A stretch of DNA of 64,000 bases. It comes from Echinometra lucunter (Eukaryota; Echinodermata; Echinoidea; Camarodonta; Echinometridae). The translations under genes were made by a program, and so were the position numbers. Below the pieces are notes generated by a model. It searched no databases and was not told where the DNA came from. It saw only the letters and a list, made by a program, of their open reading frames with translations. Shown in pieces: positions 63,351 through 64,000 of the stretch. The stretch lies in NCBI GenBank assembly GCA_029962745.1, contig CM057153.1, positions 38,593,667 through 38,657,666 on the forward strand, written 5' to 3'. How positions within the stretch are numbered: the first letter of the stretch is position 1; each line of letters begins with the position of its first letter.

Positions 63351-63413
63351 CTGGCAAGGAAAAATAATCCAAAAGAAATTTCCTTTATAGCTATCTTCTT
63401 ACAAACACTACAT

Positions 63414-63620
63414 ACACTCTTAGCAAAATGGTGCTGATTAGAAAGCTTTCTTGTCCCACATCATCTTTAATGGTCCTTCAAAGAACCATAACTTGCCTAT
63501 AAAGTTTCTCTAAAGGGGGTTTAAGAAACTTTAGTTGCTGTCCAAGGAACCTTTGGTTGTTCTTGAAAACATAAATAACCCTGAAGAGAACCCCCTTTTT
63601 TGAGGTTCTAAATACGGCAC
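63414..63620. mobile_element. Partial element beginning TACACTCTTAGCAAAATGG
   Basis: Starts with the same TACACTCTTA as the element at 60671. It contains several AAGAACC/GGTTCTT blocks in both orientations (63477-63600). The right terminus is not clear. Non-coding. Confidence 0.4.
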
Positions 63621-64000
63621 AAAAAATGTTCAGAAACGCATTTCAGTTATTAGTTCACCGAGATGCTGACAATTAGTACTGCTAAGATCTCTTTTTAAAA
63701 GGATGCAGCAATACTAATTCGAATTCTTTTATTGTTTGTTTATTCTGTTGTTTCTTGTGCAAAATTCATAAACATTGTTACCCATCTTGTATGAATGTTG
63801 AACACCTCCTTAAAAAACAGCCCCCAAACAAAACACAAAGAAACAAAAGCATATACTGTGCGTGTGTGTGTGTGTGGTCTTTTTTTTTTTTAAGGGGGAT
63901 GGCTGTGGAAAGTTTCTCCAGCGACGTCTATTAAATTTTTTAATTTTCAGTGATTGTATCACTGGAAGACATTTGATGATTTAATCATGAATGGCACCTC

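Noticed and set aside
63390..63405. Candidate extra microexon before a GTAAGA donor
   Set aside because: The only acceptor gives a 5-nt exon, which would break the frame kept by all the others.
1..64000. CRISPR array, prokaryotic operon or integrated virus
   Set aside because: No regularly spaced direct repeats with unique spacers, no ribosome-binding-site-led gene runs, and no viral structural or replication genes were seen.

Overview
The window looks like AT-rich nuclear DNA from a deuterostome invertebrate, most likely an echinoderm. This is inferred from four things: a single-exon Frizzled 5/8 receptor gene, an MS4A/CD20-like four-pass membrane gene, split genes with GTAAGT-type donors and long repeat-filled introns, and many foldback transposons, tRNA-derived SINEs, poly(G)/poly(C) runs and (GA)n/(ATT)n microsatellites. 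No bacterial, viral or organellar gene was seen.

Layout, left to right. 0-2 kb: the first coding exon (signal peptide) of a minus-strand secreted-protein gene that leaves the window on the left. 2-6.8 kb: a tandem duplication, an old foldback element and a second inverted repeat. 6.8-9.1 kb: a four-exon minus-strand MS4A/CD20-like gene. 9.1-36 kb: a gene-poor stretch with microsatellites, poly(G) tracts, a TA-flanked foldback transposon, retroelement tails, one GC-rich coding-like island near 15.1 kb and a few clusters of transcription-factor motifs. 36.2-39.4 kb: the frizzled 5/8 gene on the plus strand, with a motif-rich upstream region, a probable 5' UTR intron, a 554-codon uninterrupted reading frame and a poly(A) signal. 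39.4-53 kb: non-coding, with a motif cluster near 46.7 kb, a TTAA-flanked foldback element, and two copies of a tRNA-Leu-like SINE, one of them split by a 0.74 kb inverted-repeat element. 53.4-63.4 kb: a minus-strand gene whose 5' end lies beyond the right edge.

That last gene is the most unusual thing here. Seven microexons of 12-30 nt, all multiples of three and all phase 1, encode a Gly/Ser-rich then Pro/Thr-rich linker. They lead into two larger phase-1 exons (150 and 225 nt) encoding a cysteine-containing beta-rich domain, and then a short terminal exon. Every joint keeps frame, so any internal exon could be skipped without a frameshift. The introns are packed with several families of inverted-repeat transposons with recognisable target-site duplications, and one large element with hAT-like ends encloses a ~188-bp tandem array.

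The three multi-exon or edge genes were assembled by eye from splice signals and frame. Only the frizzled gene is an uninterrupted reading frame. The genes do not form an obvious functional cluster.
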